The notes under the pieces are model-generated. The model did no database searches and was not told where the DNA came from. It was given only the letters and a program-made list of their open reading frames with translations. A DNA stretch of 64,000 nt, from assembly GCA_035308525.1 (NCBI GenBank), contig DATGGM010000188.1, positions 1 through 64,000 of the forward strand, given 5' to 3'. Each line of letters begins with the position of its first letter. Position 1 is the stretch's first letter. Source of the DNA: Bog-159 sp035308525. GTDB taxonomy: Bacteria > Acidobacteriota > Terriglobia > Bryobacterales > Bryobacteraceae. The translations under genes were made by a program, and so were the position numbers. Shown here piece after piece: positions 33,061 to 40,681 of this stretch.

Positions 33061-34185
33061 ATGCGCGCAAAGCAGAGTGCGCGGCCGGCATGGCTCGCGG
33101 CGCGCTACATTCAAGCAGTGTCCCCCGCGCGGCTGTTGGCGTTCGAGATACTCGCGGCAGTCGAGCGAGGCGGCTATGCCTCCGATCTGCTGGCTTCCCG
33201 TAGCGTGCCGCTCGACACCCGCGATGCCGGACTGGCGTCGGAAATCGTGCTCGGCGTGCTGCGCTACCAGGCGCAGCTCGATTACCTCGTCGAGCACTAT
33301 TCCGGCAAACCGGCCGCGCGGCTGGACGTGGCCGTGCGGCTGGCATTGCGGATGGGAATCTACCAGCTTCGATACCTGGAGCGCATCCCCGCGCACGCGG
33401 CGGTCTCGGAAAGCGTGGAACTGATCAAGCGCGCCCGCAAGCGGTCGGCAGCGGGCTTTGCTAATGCCATCCTACGCAAGGTGGATCGTAACCCGGTAAG
33501 CTGGCCCAGCCGCGGAGTGGAGCTTTCCCATCCGGAGTGGCTGTTGGAGCGCTGGGAGCGCCAATACGGCGGAGAGACCGCCATAGCCATTGCGCGCGCC
33601 AATCTGCGCGTGCCGGAGACTTACATCAACCCGGATACGACACGAATACAGGATGTAGGGGCGCAGTCCATCGTGCCGCTGCTGCGGCTGGAGCCGGGAC
33701 AGAGCTACCTGGATCTGTGCGCCGCGCCCGGCAACAAGACCGCCCAGGCGGTGGCGGCAGGGGTTCACGCGGTGGCCTGCGACATTCATCTCCACCGGCT
33801 GACGGGGCTCGCGGATCTGAGAATAGATCTGGTGGTGCTAGACGGCCGGCAGCCTTTGCCGTTCCGGCGCAGGTTCGACCGTATTCTAATCGACGCGCCG
33901 TGCTCCGGCACAGGCACGTTGGGGCGCAATCCGGAGATCAAGTGGCGGCTACGGGCCGCCGACCTGCAGGATCTGCATGCGCGCCAGACGGCGCTTCTCG
34001 AACAAGGCCGCCGTGCGCTGGCGCCGGGCGGGCTGCTGGTTTATTCCACCTGCTCGCTCGAACGCGAGGAGAATGAAGATGTGGTGGCGGCGGCTGGCGG
34101 CGCGGGGGTGATCGAAGCCCTACAGCGCATTCCCGGCCGCGAACCCGGGGATGGTTTCTACGCCGCTGTGATAAAATCGCCCTAG
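33061..34185 (+). CDS. rsmB: 16S rRNA m5C967 methyltransferase RsmB-like (NusB domain + Nol1/Nop2/Sun)
   Basis: A 374-residue RNA cytosine-5 methyltransferase. An N-terminal NusB-like helical domain (residues ~20-145: ARLLAFEILAAVERGGYASDLLASR, LDYLVEHYSG, YQLRYLERIPAHAAVSESVEL) precedes the SAM domain. That domain has DLCAAPGNKTAQ (motif I, ~218), DAPCSGTGTLGRNPEIKWR (motif IV with its Cys, ~279) and YSTCSLEREENE (motif VI with the catalytic Cys, ~327). It is shorter than E. coli RsmB (~430) because the region between motifs I and IV is compressed. The tandem GTG-ATG at 33058-33061 leaves the exact start open by one codon. rpe follows 8 bases later. Confidence 0.85.
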   Translation: MRAKQSARPAWLAARYIQAVSPARLLAFEILAAVERGGYASDLLASRSVPLDTRDAGLASEIVLGVLRYQAQLDYLVEHYSGKPAARLDVAVRLALRMGIYQLRYLERIPAHAAVSESVELIKRARKRSAAGFANAILRKVDRNPVSWPSRGVELSHPEWLLERWERQYGGETAIAIARANLRVPETYINPDTTRIQDVGAQSIVPLLRLEPGQSYLDLCAAPGNKTAQAVAAGVHAVACDIHLHRLTGLADLRIDLVVLDGRQPLPFRRRFDRILIDAPCSGTGTLGRNPEIKWRLRAADLQDLHARQTALLEQGRRALAPGGLLVYSTCSLEREENEDVVAAAGGAGVIEALQRIPGREPGDGFYAAVIKSP

Positions 34186-34193
34186 CCGCCTAA

Positions 34194-34868
34194 ATGATTG
34201 AAATCCTTCCGTCCATTCTGGCCGCGGATTTTGCCCGCCTGGGCGAGCAGATTGCAGCCGTGGAGCGCGGTGGCGCCCACATGCTGCATGTGGACGTGAT
34301 GGACGGCCACTTCGTGCCCAATATCACGCTTGGGCCACCAGTTGTGGCTTCCATCCGCAAGGTCACGCGGCTAACCCTGGACGTGCACCTCATGATCACG
34401 GACCCGGACAAGTATGCGCCCATTTTCATAGAAGCGGGCGCCGATCAGGTGATCGTGCACCAGGAAGCCTGCCTGCATTTGGACGGCACCTTACGCGAGA
34501 TCCATCGGCTGGGCGCGCGCGCCGGCGTGGTGATCAATCCGGCGACCCCGGTAGCCGCCATCGAGGAAGTGCTGGGCCTGGCGGATTATGTGCTGTTGAT
34601 GAGCGTCAATCCGGGATTCGGCGGGCAGAAGTTCATCCCGTATACGCTCGATAAGGTCCGCCGCCTGGACGCTATCCGGAGAGACCGGCAGCTTGCATTT
34701 GCCATCGAAATCGACGGCGGCATTACCAGGGATAATGTAGCCGACGCGGTGCGGGCGGGCTGTGACTGGATCGTCACAGGGTCGTCGGTATTTCACACTC
34801 CGGACCCCGCAGCCGCATTCTCCGAACTGCGCGAAGCCGCCGGACAGGCGTATACGGTGCGATGTTGA
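34194..34868 (+). CDS. rpe: Ribulose-phosphate 3-epimerase
   Basis: A 224-residue TIM-barrel enzyme of the pentose phosphate pathway that interconverts ribulose-5-P and xylulose-5-P. It is recognised by IEILPSILAADFARLGEQI, HVDVMDGHFVPNITLGPPVV (metal His and Asp), LDVHLMITDPDKY, LMSVNPGFGGQKFIP and EIDGGITRDNV. All catalytic residues are present. It follows rsmB by 8 bases and precedes bamD. Confidence 0.95.
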   Translation: MIEILPSILAADFARLGEQIAAVERGGAHMLHVDVMDGHFVPNITLGPPVVASIRKVTRLTLDVHLMITDPDKYAPIFIEAGADQVIVHQEACLHLDGTLREIHRLGARAGVVINPATPVAAIEEVLGLADYVLLMSVNPGFGGQKFIPYTLDKVRRLDAIRRDRQLAFAIEIDGGITRDNVADAVRAGCDWIVTGSSVFHTPDPAAAFSELREAAGQAYTVRC

Positions 34869-34885
34869 GGGCAGGCCCGGGACTC

Positions 34886-34902
34886 GGCCGGCGAAGCCGG
34901 CC
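34886..34902. repeat. Perfect GGCCGGC-GAA-GCCGGCC hairpin after rpe
   Basis: A 7-bp perfect stem with a 3-base loop, 18 bases after the rpe stop. There is no T-run on either side. A near copy (GGCCGGC-TTT-GCCGG) lies at 28752-28766, so this may be a small intergenic repeat family. Confidence 0.45.
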
Positions 34903-34970
34903 TCGCTTCCAGCGTGGTGAGGTAATTGCTATCCTGGTCAGAGCCCAACAGAAAGAGCTGTAAGCGCACA

Positions 34971-36332
34971 ATGACGTATCGACGTATTTTTCATCACCTG
35001 GTGGTCCTGACGAGCGTGGCGGTTCTGCTCAGCGGCTGCGGGATTCGCCGCCACAAGTACGCGGACCCTATCACCAAGAATACCGAGCAGCCCGATAAAG
35101 TACTATTCGACCGGGCCATCAACGATATCGAGCACAGCCGCTATGAAATCGCGCGGCTGACTCTGCAAACCCTTATCAATACATACGACAGCAGCGAGTT
35201 CCTGGCCAAGGCGAAACTGGCCATTGCGGACAGCTGGTTCCGCGAGGGCGGCGCGCATGGCCTGGCGCAGGCGGAAGCGGAATACAAAGACTTCGAGCTC
35301 TTTTATCCGCAAATGGAAGAAGCCGCCGAGGCGCAGGAACGCGTCTGCGACATCCATTACAAACAGATGGACAAGGCGGACCGCGACCCCATACACGCCA
35401 TACGCGCCGAAGACGAGTGCCGCCAGTTGCTGATGCAATATCCCAACAGCAAGTTCGCTCCGGAAACCCAACAGAAGCTCAGAAACGTGCAAGAGGTGCT
35501 GGCGGCTCACGAGTACGCCACCGCCACGTTCTACCACCACAAGGGCAGTTTTCCGGCTTCAGCCAATCGCCTGACCGGCATGGTGGATCAGTATCCGCTG
35601 TTCAGCCAGGCTGATGAGGCCCTGTGGATGATGGCCGATTCCTACAATCACATGGGCGACCGTTTTGAGGATAAGGAGGCGGCAGCCTACGCGCGCATCG
35701 TGAAGGATTATCCGTTAAGCCCGCACGCTCCGGCCGCCAAGGAAAAACTGGAGGCGATGAAGCGCCCGGTACCGGAAGCCGATCCGGTGGCCTACGCCCA
35801 CATGAAGTATGAGCTGGAGAACCGGAGCAATACAAAGTTATACAATCACGTGCTGGATGCTTTCCGCGGCCGTCCGGATACGGCGCACGCCGCCAAGGCC
35901 GGCTCGCCGGCCATGACGAGCCTGCGCCCGACGATTCCGGCGAGCGTTCCCCAGGTCCCGGGAACGGCCGCTCCAGGCGCGACTAGCGGCGTGGGATCCG
36001 ACGTTACAGCCTCCACGGTAAGCGACACCAAAGAAATCGACAGCCGGCCCGATGCGCGGGCAATTCTGCCTGCCGGAAACGTGTCCGCGACGGCCAAGGC
36101 CGCCAGCCCGGACGCCAAACCCGAGCAGGAGGCCGCCACTCCCCAGCAGCCCTTCGCGACGAACCATCCGATGACGGAGAAGGAAAAGAAGAAGGCGATC
36201 AAGCAGGCGCAGCAAAAGGCCAAGAAACAGCAAGCCGCCATCAAAGCGGCGAAAGGCTCGTCTTCCCCGCCCCCCCAGGCTCAGGCGCCCGCCTCTCCGC
36301 CCGCGCAAACGCCGCCGCCGCAGGACAAATGA
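34971..36332 (+). CDS. bamD: Outer-membrane assembly lipoprotein BamD-like, with long Pro/Ala-rich tail
   Basis: A 453-residue lipoprotein from the ATG at 34971, which gives a signal peptide with lipobox LLSGC (Cys ~24). TPR-like repeats of the BamD/ComL type follow (LFDRAINDIEHSRYEIARLTLQTLINTY, AEYKDFELFYPQMEEAAEAQERVCDIHYKQMDKADRD, ECRQLLMQYPNSKFAPE). It helps insert beta-barrel proteins into the outer membrane. E. coli BamD has ~245 residues. Here residues ~300-453 form a disordered tail rich in Ala/Pro with a Lys/Gln/Ala block and PPPQAQAPASPP. The function of that tail is unknown. Its stop overlaps the receiver gene as ATGA. Confidence 0.8.
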   Translation: MTYRRIFHHLVVLTSVAVLLSGCGIRRHKYADPITKNTEQPDKVLFDRAINDIEHSRYEIARLTLQTLINTYDSSEFLAKAKLAIADSWFREGGAHGLAQAEAEYKDFELFYPQMEEAAEAQERVCDIHYKQMDKADRDPIHAIRAEDECRQLLMQYPNSKFAPETQQKLRNVQEVLAAHEYATATFYHHKGSFPASANRLTGMVDQYPLFSQADEALWMMADSYNHMGDRFEDKEAAAYARIVKDYPLSPHAPAAKEKLEAMKRPVPEADPVAYAHMKYELENRSNTKLYNHVLDAFRGRPDTAHAAKAGSPAMTSLRPTIPASVPQVPGTAAPGATSGVGSDVTASTVSDTKEIDSRPDARAILPAGNVSATAKAASPDAKPEQEAATPQQPFATNHPMTEKEKKKAIKQAQQKAKKQQAAIKAAKGSSSPPPQAQAPASPPAQTPPPQDK

Positions 36333-36889
36333 CGCGCATTCTGCTGGCCGACGATAGCCCCCACGCGCAGCGCATGGGCGAGCAGATTCTCACCGAGGAG
36401 GGCTATGAGGTAGTCACCGTCAGCGACGGCGACTCCGCATTGCTGCGCCTGGAAGACGTAGATCCCGACCTGGTGCTGGCCGACGTGGTGATGCCGCATC
36501 GCTCGGGCTACGAAATCTGCCAGTACGTAAAGGTGAGCCCGCGCCACAGGCATGCGCGCGTAGTGCTGATTGGCAGCGTGAAAGACGTGCTCGATGACGA
36601 GGAAGCCCGCCGGGTACACGCCGATGGCACTGTGCAGAAGCCCTTTGAAGCTTCGGTGCTGCTGGGTATCGTAAAACCCCTGGCGGAACAGGCCGCCAAA
36701 GCGCGCGGAACCAGCGCCGCCCCGCCGGCGCCTCCCGCCGGCAAGCGGGCCGCACCCAAGACGCCGGTGGTGGCGCTCATTGATGCCGAGCGGGTGCGCG
36801 CGGCGGTGACGGTGGCCTTGGATGCCGCTTTACCGGCCCTGATCGAAGAAATCACCGATAAGGTGCTGGTGGCGCTCAGTACCCGCTAG
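36329..36889 (+). CDS. Single-domain response regulator with helical C-terminal tail
   Basis: A 186-residue protein. The receiver domain (residues 1-122) has the acidic pair LLADDS, the phospho-acceptor Asp in DLVLADVVMPHRSG (about residue 54), and the conserved Lys in VQKPFE. A Pro/Ala linker leads to an amphipathic helical tail (VRAAVTVALDAALPALIEEITDKVLVALS) that could mediate oligomerisation or membrane/partner binding. There is no DNA-binding or enzymatic output. It lies between bamD (4-base overlap) and yajQ, so it may regulate envelope assembly; that is inference. Confidence 0.85.
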   Translation: MTRILLADDSPHAQRMGEQILTEEGYEVVTVSDGDSALLRLEDVDPDLVLADVVMPHRSGYEICQYVKVSPRHRHARVVLIGSVKDVLDDEEARRVHADGTVQKPFEASVLLGIVKPLAEQAAKARGTSAAPPAPPAGKRAAPKTPVVALIDAERVRAAVTVALDAALPALIEEITDKVLVALSTR

Positions 36890-36890
36890 A

Positions 36891-36896
36891 TATTAT
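36891..36896 (+). promoter_or_regulatory. -10 element (TATTAT) of yajQ, probably leaderless
   Basis: TATTAT ends 8 bases before the yajQ ATG at 36905. It would give yajQ its own start independent of the bamD operon. Confidence 0.45.
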
Positions 36897-36904
36897 AGGT
36901 ATCT

Positions 36905-37405
36905 ATGCCCGATAACAGCTTCGATGTGGTGTCCAAGATCGACCTGCCGGAGGTGAATAACGCCATCCAGCAGGCAATGAAGGAGATCCTCACCCGCTAC
37001 GATCTGAAGGAGTCCAAGTCCTCTATCGAGTTGAACGAGAAGGACCACAAGATCCTGCTGGCGAGCCAGGACGAGTACAAGTTGAAGGCCGTTAACGAAG
37101 TGCTGGAAGGCAAGCTGGTAAAGCGAAAGGTGCCGCTAAAGGGGCTCACCTACGGGACGATCATCCCCTCGGCGGGATCCAGCGTCAAGCAGGAGATCAC
37201 GTTGCAGCAAGGCATTCCCATCGAGAAGGCGCGCGAGATCGTGCGCAAGATCAAGGACAGCAAGCTGAAGGTCCAGGCTGCCATTCAAGGGGACCTGGTG
37301 CGCGTCAGCGGGCGGGACCGGGACACGTTGCAGAGCGTGATTAAGCTGCTGCGCGATCAGGACTTCGGGATCGACATGCAGATCACCAATTACCGTACGT
37401 TTTAG
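36905..37405 (+). CDS. yajQ: YajQ-family nucleotide-binding protein (c-di-GMP binding in some members)
   Basis: A 166-residue protein with the standard YajQ N-terminus (DNSFDVVSKIDLPEVNNAIQQAMKEILTRYDLK), the central LKAVNEVLEGKLVKRKVPLKGL and the C-terminal VRVSGRDRDTLQSVIKLLRDQDFGIDMQITNYRTF. Some members bind cyclic di-GMP and act with a transcription factor; the fold has two ferredoxin-like domains. The length is normal. Its stop shares one base with the downstream GTG start. Confidence 0.93.
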   Translation: MPDNSFDVVSKIDLPEVNNAIQQAMKEILTRYDLKESKSSIELNEKDHKILLASQDEYKLKAVNEVLEGKLVKRKVPLKGLTYGTIIPSAGSSVKQEITLQQGIPIEKAREIVRKIKDSKLKVQAAIQGDLVRVSGRDRDTLQSVIKLLRDQDFGIDMQITNYRTF

Positions 37406-38028
37406 TGCCGCGCAAAATTGAAGCCCACCTGTTGAATGGCCCCGCGGGCAAGCTGGAAGTCCTGCTGGAAGCGCCGGAGGATGCCGACCCCCGCGCGGTC
37501 GCGGTCGTTTCCCATCCGCACCCCCTGTTCGGGGGCACCATGCACAACAAGGTGGTCTACCGGACGGCGCGGGCGCTGCGGAATTCGGGTTACGTGGTGT
37601 TGCGCTTCAACTTCCGCGGCGTGGGAAAGAGCGAAGGCCGGCACGACCTGGGGGTCGGAGAAATCGACGATGCGCGCGCCGCGCTCGACTGGCTGCGTGT
37701 GCGTTATCCGGAGCTGCCCTTTACACTAGCGGGATTCTCGTTCGGCTCCCGCGTGGCGCTCGGCTTGGGCTGCGAACTGAAGAATGTGGAACGTGTGATC
37801 GCCCTGGGCTTTCCGGCCGCGCGCGATCCGGTGGGCGTGCTGGCGCAATGCACAGTCCCCAAGATCTTCATCCAGAGCACCCATGACGAATACGGCCCGC
37901 CGCCCGCGATGCAGGCGTTCTACCAGCAGGTGGCCCAGCCGAAACGGCTGATCTGGGTGGAGGCGCAAGATCACTTCTTTGCCGGAGGCTTGGACGAGCT
38001 GGAACGGCAGATAGCCGGGCTGGGTTAG
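37405..38028 (+). CDS. Alpha/beta hydrolase (KPN_01226/YcjY-like short form)
   Basis: A 207-residue cytoplasmic hydrolase. It shows VVSHPHPLFGGTMHNKVVYRTARAL (oxyanion region, ~33-57), FNFRGVGKSEG, the nucleophile elbow LAGFSFGSRVALG (Ser ~113), ASP in STHDEYGPP and His in EAQDHFFAGG. The substrate is unknown; relatives act on small esters. The start is GTG (37405), overlapping the yajQ stop by one base. It converges on the receiver-like gene at 38447 with a 4-base overlap of the stops. Confidence 0.85.
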   Translation: MPRKIEAHLLNGPAGKLEVLLEAPEDADPRAVAVVSHPHPLFGGTMHNKVVYRTARALRNSGYVVLRFNFRGVGKSEGRHDLGVGEIDDARAALDWLRVRYPELPFTLAGFSFGSRVALGLGCELKNVERVIALGFPAARDPVGVLAQCTVPKIFIQSTHDEYGPPPAMQAFYQQVAQPKRLIWVEAQDHFFAGGLDELERQIAGLG

Positions 38029-38447
38029 AGTGACTGGGCGAGGCGGAGGGCGCGGCGCTGGGCGCGCATGCCGATCAGGTCGGCCACCCGCCCGAGCAAC
38101 GCGGAAACGTTCTCGGCGTTGACCGAAACCTGCTGCTCGTCGCCCACCGGATGGCGCGAGGCCTTTGCTTCCTTATAGGCCGTCACGAGTGCCGTGGCGG
38201 GTTTGTATGACTTCACGCGGGCATAGGAGAGCACGCGCAGGCCGGCCCGCGGAGACTCCATTTCGGCCTCGCTCAGCACCAGTTCATACTGGCCGTGATC
38301 CAGCTTGGAAAAGGCTTCCGCCGCCGATCCGGCCACATCCACGCTGTAGCCGCCGGCCTGGAGGAGGGTTTGCAGGGTCAGCCGGGACGACAATTCGTCG
38401 TCCACAACCAACACCCGCGCCAGTTCCAGCCTTTTGCGCACGCCCAC
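38025..38447 (-). CDS. Degenerate receiver-domain protein (phospho-acceptor Asp replaced)
   Basis: A 140-residue CheY-like fold with the acidic pair intact (RVLVVDDELSSRLTL). The stretch that normally reads 'DLVLLDxxMP' reads ELVLSEAEME, so the acceptor Asp is a Glu. The conserved Lys of beta-5 is also missing (VSVNAENV). The switch Thr (LVTAY) is kept. The protein can therefore not be phosphorylated in the usual way and may be locked or act as a scaffold. The start is GTG at 38447, with TAAAGT 6 bases before it. A second GTG six bases further on is possible. Confidence 0.7.
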   Translation of the reverse strand: MGVRKRLELARVLVVDDELSSRLTLQTLLQAGGYSVDVAGSAAEAFSKLDHGQYELVLSEAEMESPRAGLRVLSYARVKSYKPATALVTAYKEAKASRHPVGDEQQVSVNAENVSALLGRVADLIGMRAQRRALRLAQSL

Positions 38448-38453
38448 AGCTCT

Positions 38454-38459
38454 ACTTTA
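38454..38459 (-). promoter_or_regulatory. -10 element (TAAAGT) of the degenerate-receiver gene
   Basis: TAAAGT on the minus strand ends 6 bases before the GTG at 38447. There is no ribosome site between them. Confidence 0.35.
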
Positions 38460-38526
38460 CCCGAAAAGCCAAAACATTTCGAGCAAAAAATGGAAGTGCC
38501 GGCGGATCAGGGGTGTCCCGTGCTAA

Positions 38527-39834
38527 CTATTTGAAAACACGGTAGAAAATCGCGTCCACATTGCGCAATTGACGCTCCAGCGAGAAGGCTTGGGCGACCT
38601 GATCTGGGGTGAGGACGGCGCGGATCTCGGGATCTGCCTCGATAGCGGCGCGAAAGTCCGATTCCTGCTCCCAGGCGCGCATGGCATGCGTTTGCACGAT
38701 CCGGTAAGCCTGTTCGCGCAGCATTCCGGCGGCTGCCAGATCCAGGAGCAACTGCCCGGAGAATACCAGCCCGCGGGTCAGTTCAAGGTTGCGGCGCATG
38801 CGTTCCGGATAAACGAGGAGCTGATCCACCAGTTTGGTGGTCTTTTCCAGCAAATAATCGGCCAGGATGGTGGAGTCGGGCAGGATGACACGCTCGACCG
38901 AAGAATGCGAGATATCCCGCTCGTGCCAAAGGGCTACATCCTCAAAGGCGGCCTGCACGTTGGACCGTACGACGCGCGCCAGGCCGCAGATCTGCTCGCA
39001 GGTGACCGGGTTGCGTTTGTGGGGCATGGCCGAACTGCCCTTCTGTCCGCGGGCGAAGTACTCCTCGGCTTCGCGCACCTCGGTGCGCTGCAGGTGGCGC
39101 ACCTCCAGGGCGATTTTCTCGCATAAAGCCGTGACCAGGGCCAGTGCGGCTACCAGGGCGGCGTGCCGGTCGCGCTGAATCACCTGCGAAGCGGCCGGGG
39201 CCGGCTTCAGCTCGAGCCGCGCGCAAATGCGCTCCTCGGCCTCCGGCCCGATGTGCGCAAAAGTGCCGACCGCGCCTGAGATCTTGCCTACCCGGAGGTC
39301 TTCGGCGGCCGCCCGCAGGCGCTCCAGGTTGCGGCCTGCCTCGCCGTACCAGATAGCCAGCTTCAGCCCAAAGGTGATCGGCTCGGCGTGCACACCGTGA
39401 GTGCGGCCGATCTGCACAGTGTCCTTGAACTCGAAGGCGCGGCGCTTGAGCACCGCCCGCAGGCCTTCCAGTCCGTCCAGCAGGATGCGGCACGCCTGCC
39501 GGATCTGCAAGGCCTGCGCGGTGTCCACTACGTCGTTGGAGGTCAGGCCATAGTGCAGCCAGCGGGACTCCTCGGCATGTCCGGCGGCCGCCATGCGCTC
39601 GGCCACCGCGGTGGTGAAAGCGATCACATCGTGTTTGACTTCGCGCTCGATCTGCAGAATGCGCGCGGTATCGAATGCGGCATGCGCCCGCAGCGCGCGC
39701 GCCGCTTCGGGCGGCACGACCCCCATCTCGGCCAGCGCCTCCGAAGCCGCCAGCTCCACTTCCAGCCACTGCTGGAATTTGTTTTCGTCCGTCCAGATAC
39801 GGCCCATTTCCGGCCGCGTGTACCGTGCGATCAA
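38527..39834 (-). CDS. purB: Adenylosuccinate lyase
   Basis: A 435-residue enzyme of purine synthesis that cleaves SAICAR and adenylosuccinate. It has the family N-terminus IARYTRPEMGRIWTDENKFQ, HVGL-type TSNDVVDTAQALQIR, HGVHAEPITFGLK (catalytic His) and the lyase signature GSSAMPHKRNPV (about residues 270-281). The start is TTG, joined to the upstream stop as TTGA (39831-39834). It is accepted because the conserved N-terminus begins at the second codon. It is co-transcribed with the YycJ-type gene. Confidence 0.95.
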   Translation of the reverse strand: MIARYTRPEMGRIWTDENKFQQWLEVELAASEALAEMGVVPPEAARALRAHAAFDTARILQIEREVKHDVIAFTTAVAERMAAAGHAEESRWLHYGLTSNDVVDTAQALQIRQACRILLDGLEGLRAVLKRRAFEFKDTVQIGRTHGVHAEPITFGLKLAIWYGEAGRNLERLRAAAEDLRVGKISGAVGTFAHIGPEAEERICARLELKPAPAASQVIQRDRHAALVAALALVTALCEKIALEVRHLQRTEVREAEEYFARGQKGSSAMPHKRNPVTCEQICGLARVVRSNVQAAFEDVALWHERDISHSSVERVILPDSTILADYLLEKTTKLVDQLLVYPERMRRNLELTRGLVFSGQLLLDLAAAGMLREQAYRIVQTHAMRAWEQESDFRAAIEADPEIRAVLTPDQVAQAFSLERQLRNVDAIFYRVFK

Positions 39835-40586
39835 AGCCGGTAAACCTCCGTGGGCCGCGTCTGGCTGGCGATTTCCAGCGGCGTGGCGAGGCCCCGCTGC
39901 GCGAGCGCCTGGGTAGCCACCAGCCGCACGATCTCCGGATGATTGTTGTGCTCGCTGAGATGGCCCAGCACCAGGCGCGCCGTTGAGCCGTCAAAATCAC
40001 GCAGCAGAAAGTCGCTCATCATGTCGTTGGAAAGGTGCCCGACGCGGCTCATCACGCGCTGCTTGACGGACCAGGGATACGGGCCGACTTTCAACATCTC
40101 GATATCGTGGTTGGATTCGAGCAGCATCAGATTCGAGCGCCGCAGGTGGAACTTCACCGACTCGGTGAGGTAGCCGAGATCGGTGGCTACCGCGATCTTG
40201 ATGCCGGCGGCGTAAAAGCAGAAGCCCACCGGATCGATGGCGTCGTGCGGGATGCCGAAGCTCTCGACCTCGATATCGCCCACCACGAAGCTGGCGCCGG
40301 CCTGAAAGCATTCCAGCCGTGGCCGGATTTCGCCCCAATCGACCGCCGGCGAGGTGAGCTTGCTGATGTACACCGGGATGCCCAGCTTGCGGGCCAGGCG
40401 CGCCAGTCCGGAGATGTGGTCGGAATGTTCGTGGGTGACCAGGATGGCGTTGAGCGCATCGGCCTGTTCGCCGATGGACTCCAGACGGCGCCCCAGCGCT
40501 TTCATGCTCAGGCCGGCATCCACCAGAATTCTTGTGCGATCGGTGGCCAGCAGCGCGCAATTGCCGGAGCTGCCGCTCGCCAGCAC
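39831..40586 (-). CDS. YycJ/WalJ-like metallo-beta-lactamase-fold hydrolase
   Basis: A 251-residue predicted nuclease or phosphodiesterase of the YycJ group: LASGSSGNCALLATDRTRILVDAG, the metal motif THEHSDHISGLARLA (~51-65), a second His in GIPHDAID, ATDLGYLT, and a C-terminal LGHLSEHNNHPE. The annotated GTG at 40586 gives 'MLASGSSGN', whereas relatives usually start with 'M-K-F-x-V-L-x-S-G-S-S-G-N'. The in-frame codons just before (ATA GTC AAA TTC TGC) encode IVKFC, and GGGAGG lies 6 bases upstream of the ATA, so translation may begin at a non-standard codon. The stop overlaps purB. Confidence 0.85.
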   Translation of the reverse strand: MLASGSSGNCALLATDRTRILVDAGLSMKALGRRLESIGEQADALNAILVTHEHSDHISGLARLARKLGIPVYISKLTSPAVDWGEIRPRLECFQAGASFVVGDIEVESFGIPHDAIDPVGFCFYAAGIKIAVATDLGYLTESVKFHLRRSNLMLLESNHDIEMLKVGPYPWSVKQRVMSRVGHLSNDMMSDFLLRDFDGSTARLVLGHLSEHNNHPEIVRLVATQALAQRGLATPLEIASQTRPTEVYRL

Positions 40587-40607
40587 GCAGAATTTGACTA
40601 TCGCTCG

Positions 40608-40613
40608 CCTCCC
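40608..40613 (-). promoter_or_regulatory. Shine-Dalgarno (GGGAGG) pointing to a start upstream of 40586
   Basis: GGGAGG on the minus strand is 21 bases from the GTG at 40586, too far to serve it. It is only 6 bases from the in-frame ATA at 40601. No ATG, GTG or TTG lies between, and a stop at 40623-40625 closes the frame. Confidence 0.45.
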
Positions 40614-40668
40614 AAAGAACCTTCAGGATACCAGCATTGCCAGCCACGCGCGCCGGCAAACGCTCTGT

Positions 40669-40674
40669 TAGCCT
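40669..40674 (+). promoter_or_regulatory. -10-like element (TAGCCT) of the oxidoreductase gene
   Basis: TAGCCT ends 7 bases before the ATG at 40682 and fits the TANNNT pattern seen at other starts here. No ribosome site precedes the ATG. Confidence 0.3.
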
Positions 40675-40681
40675 GAATTAC

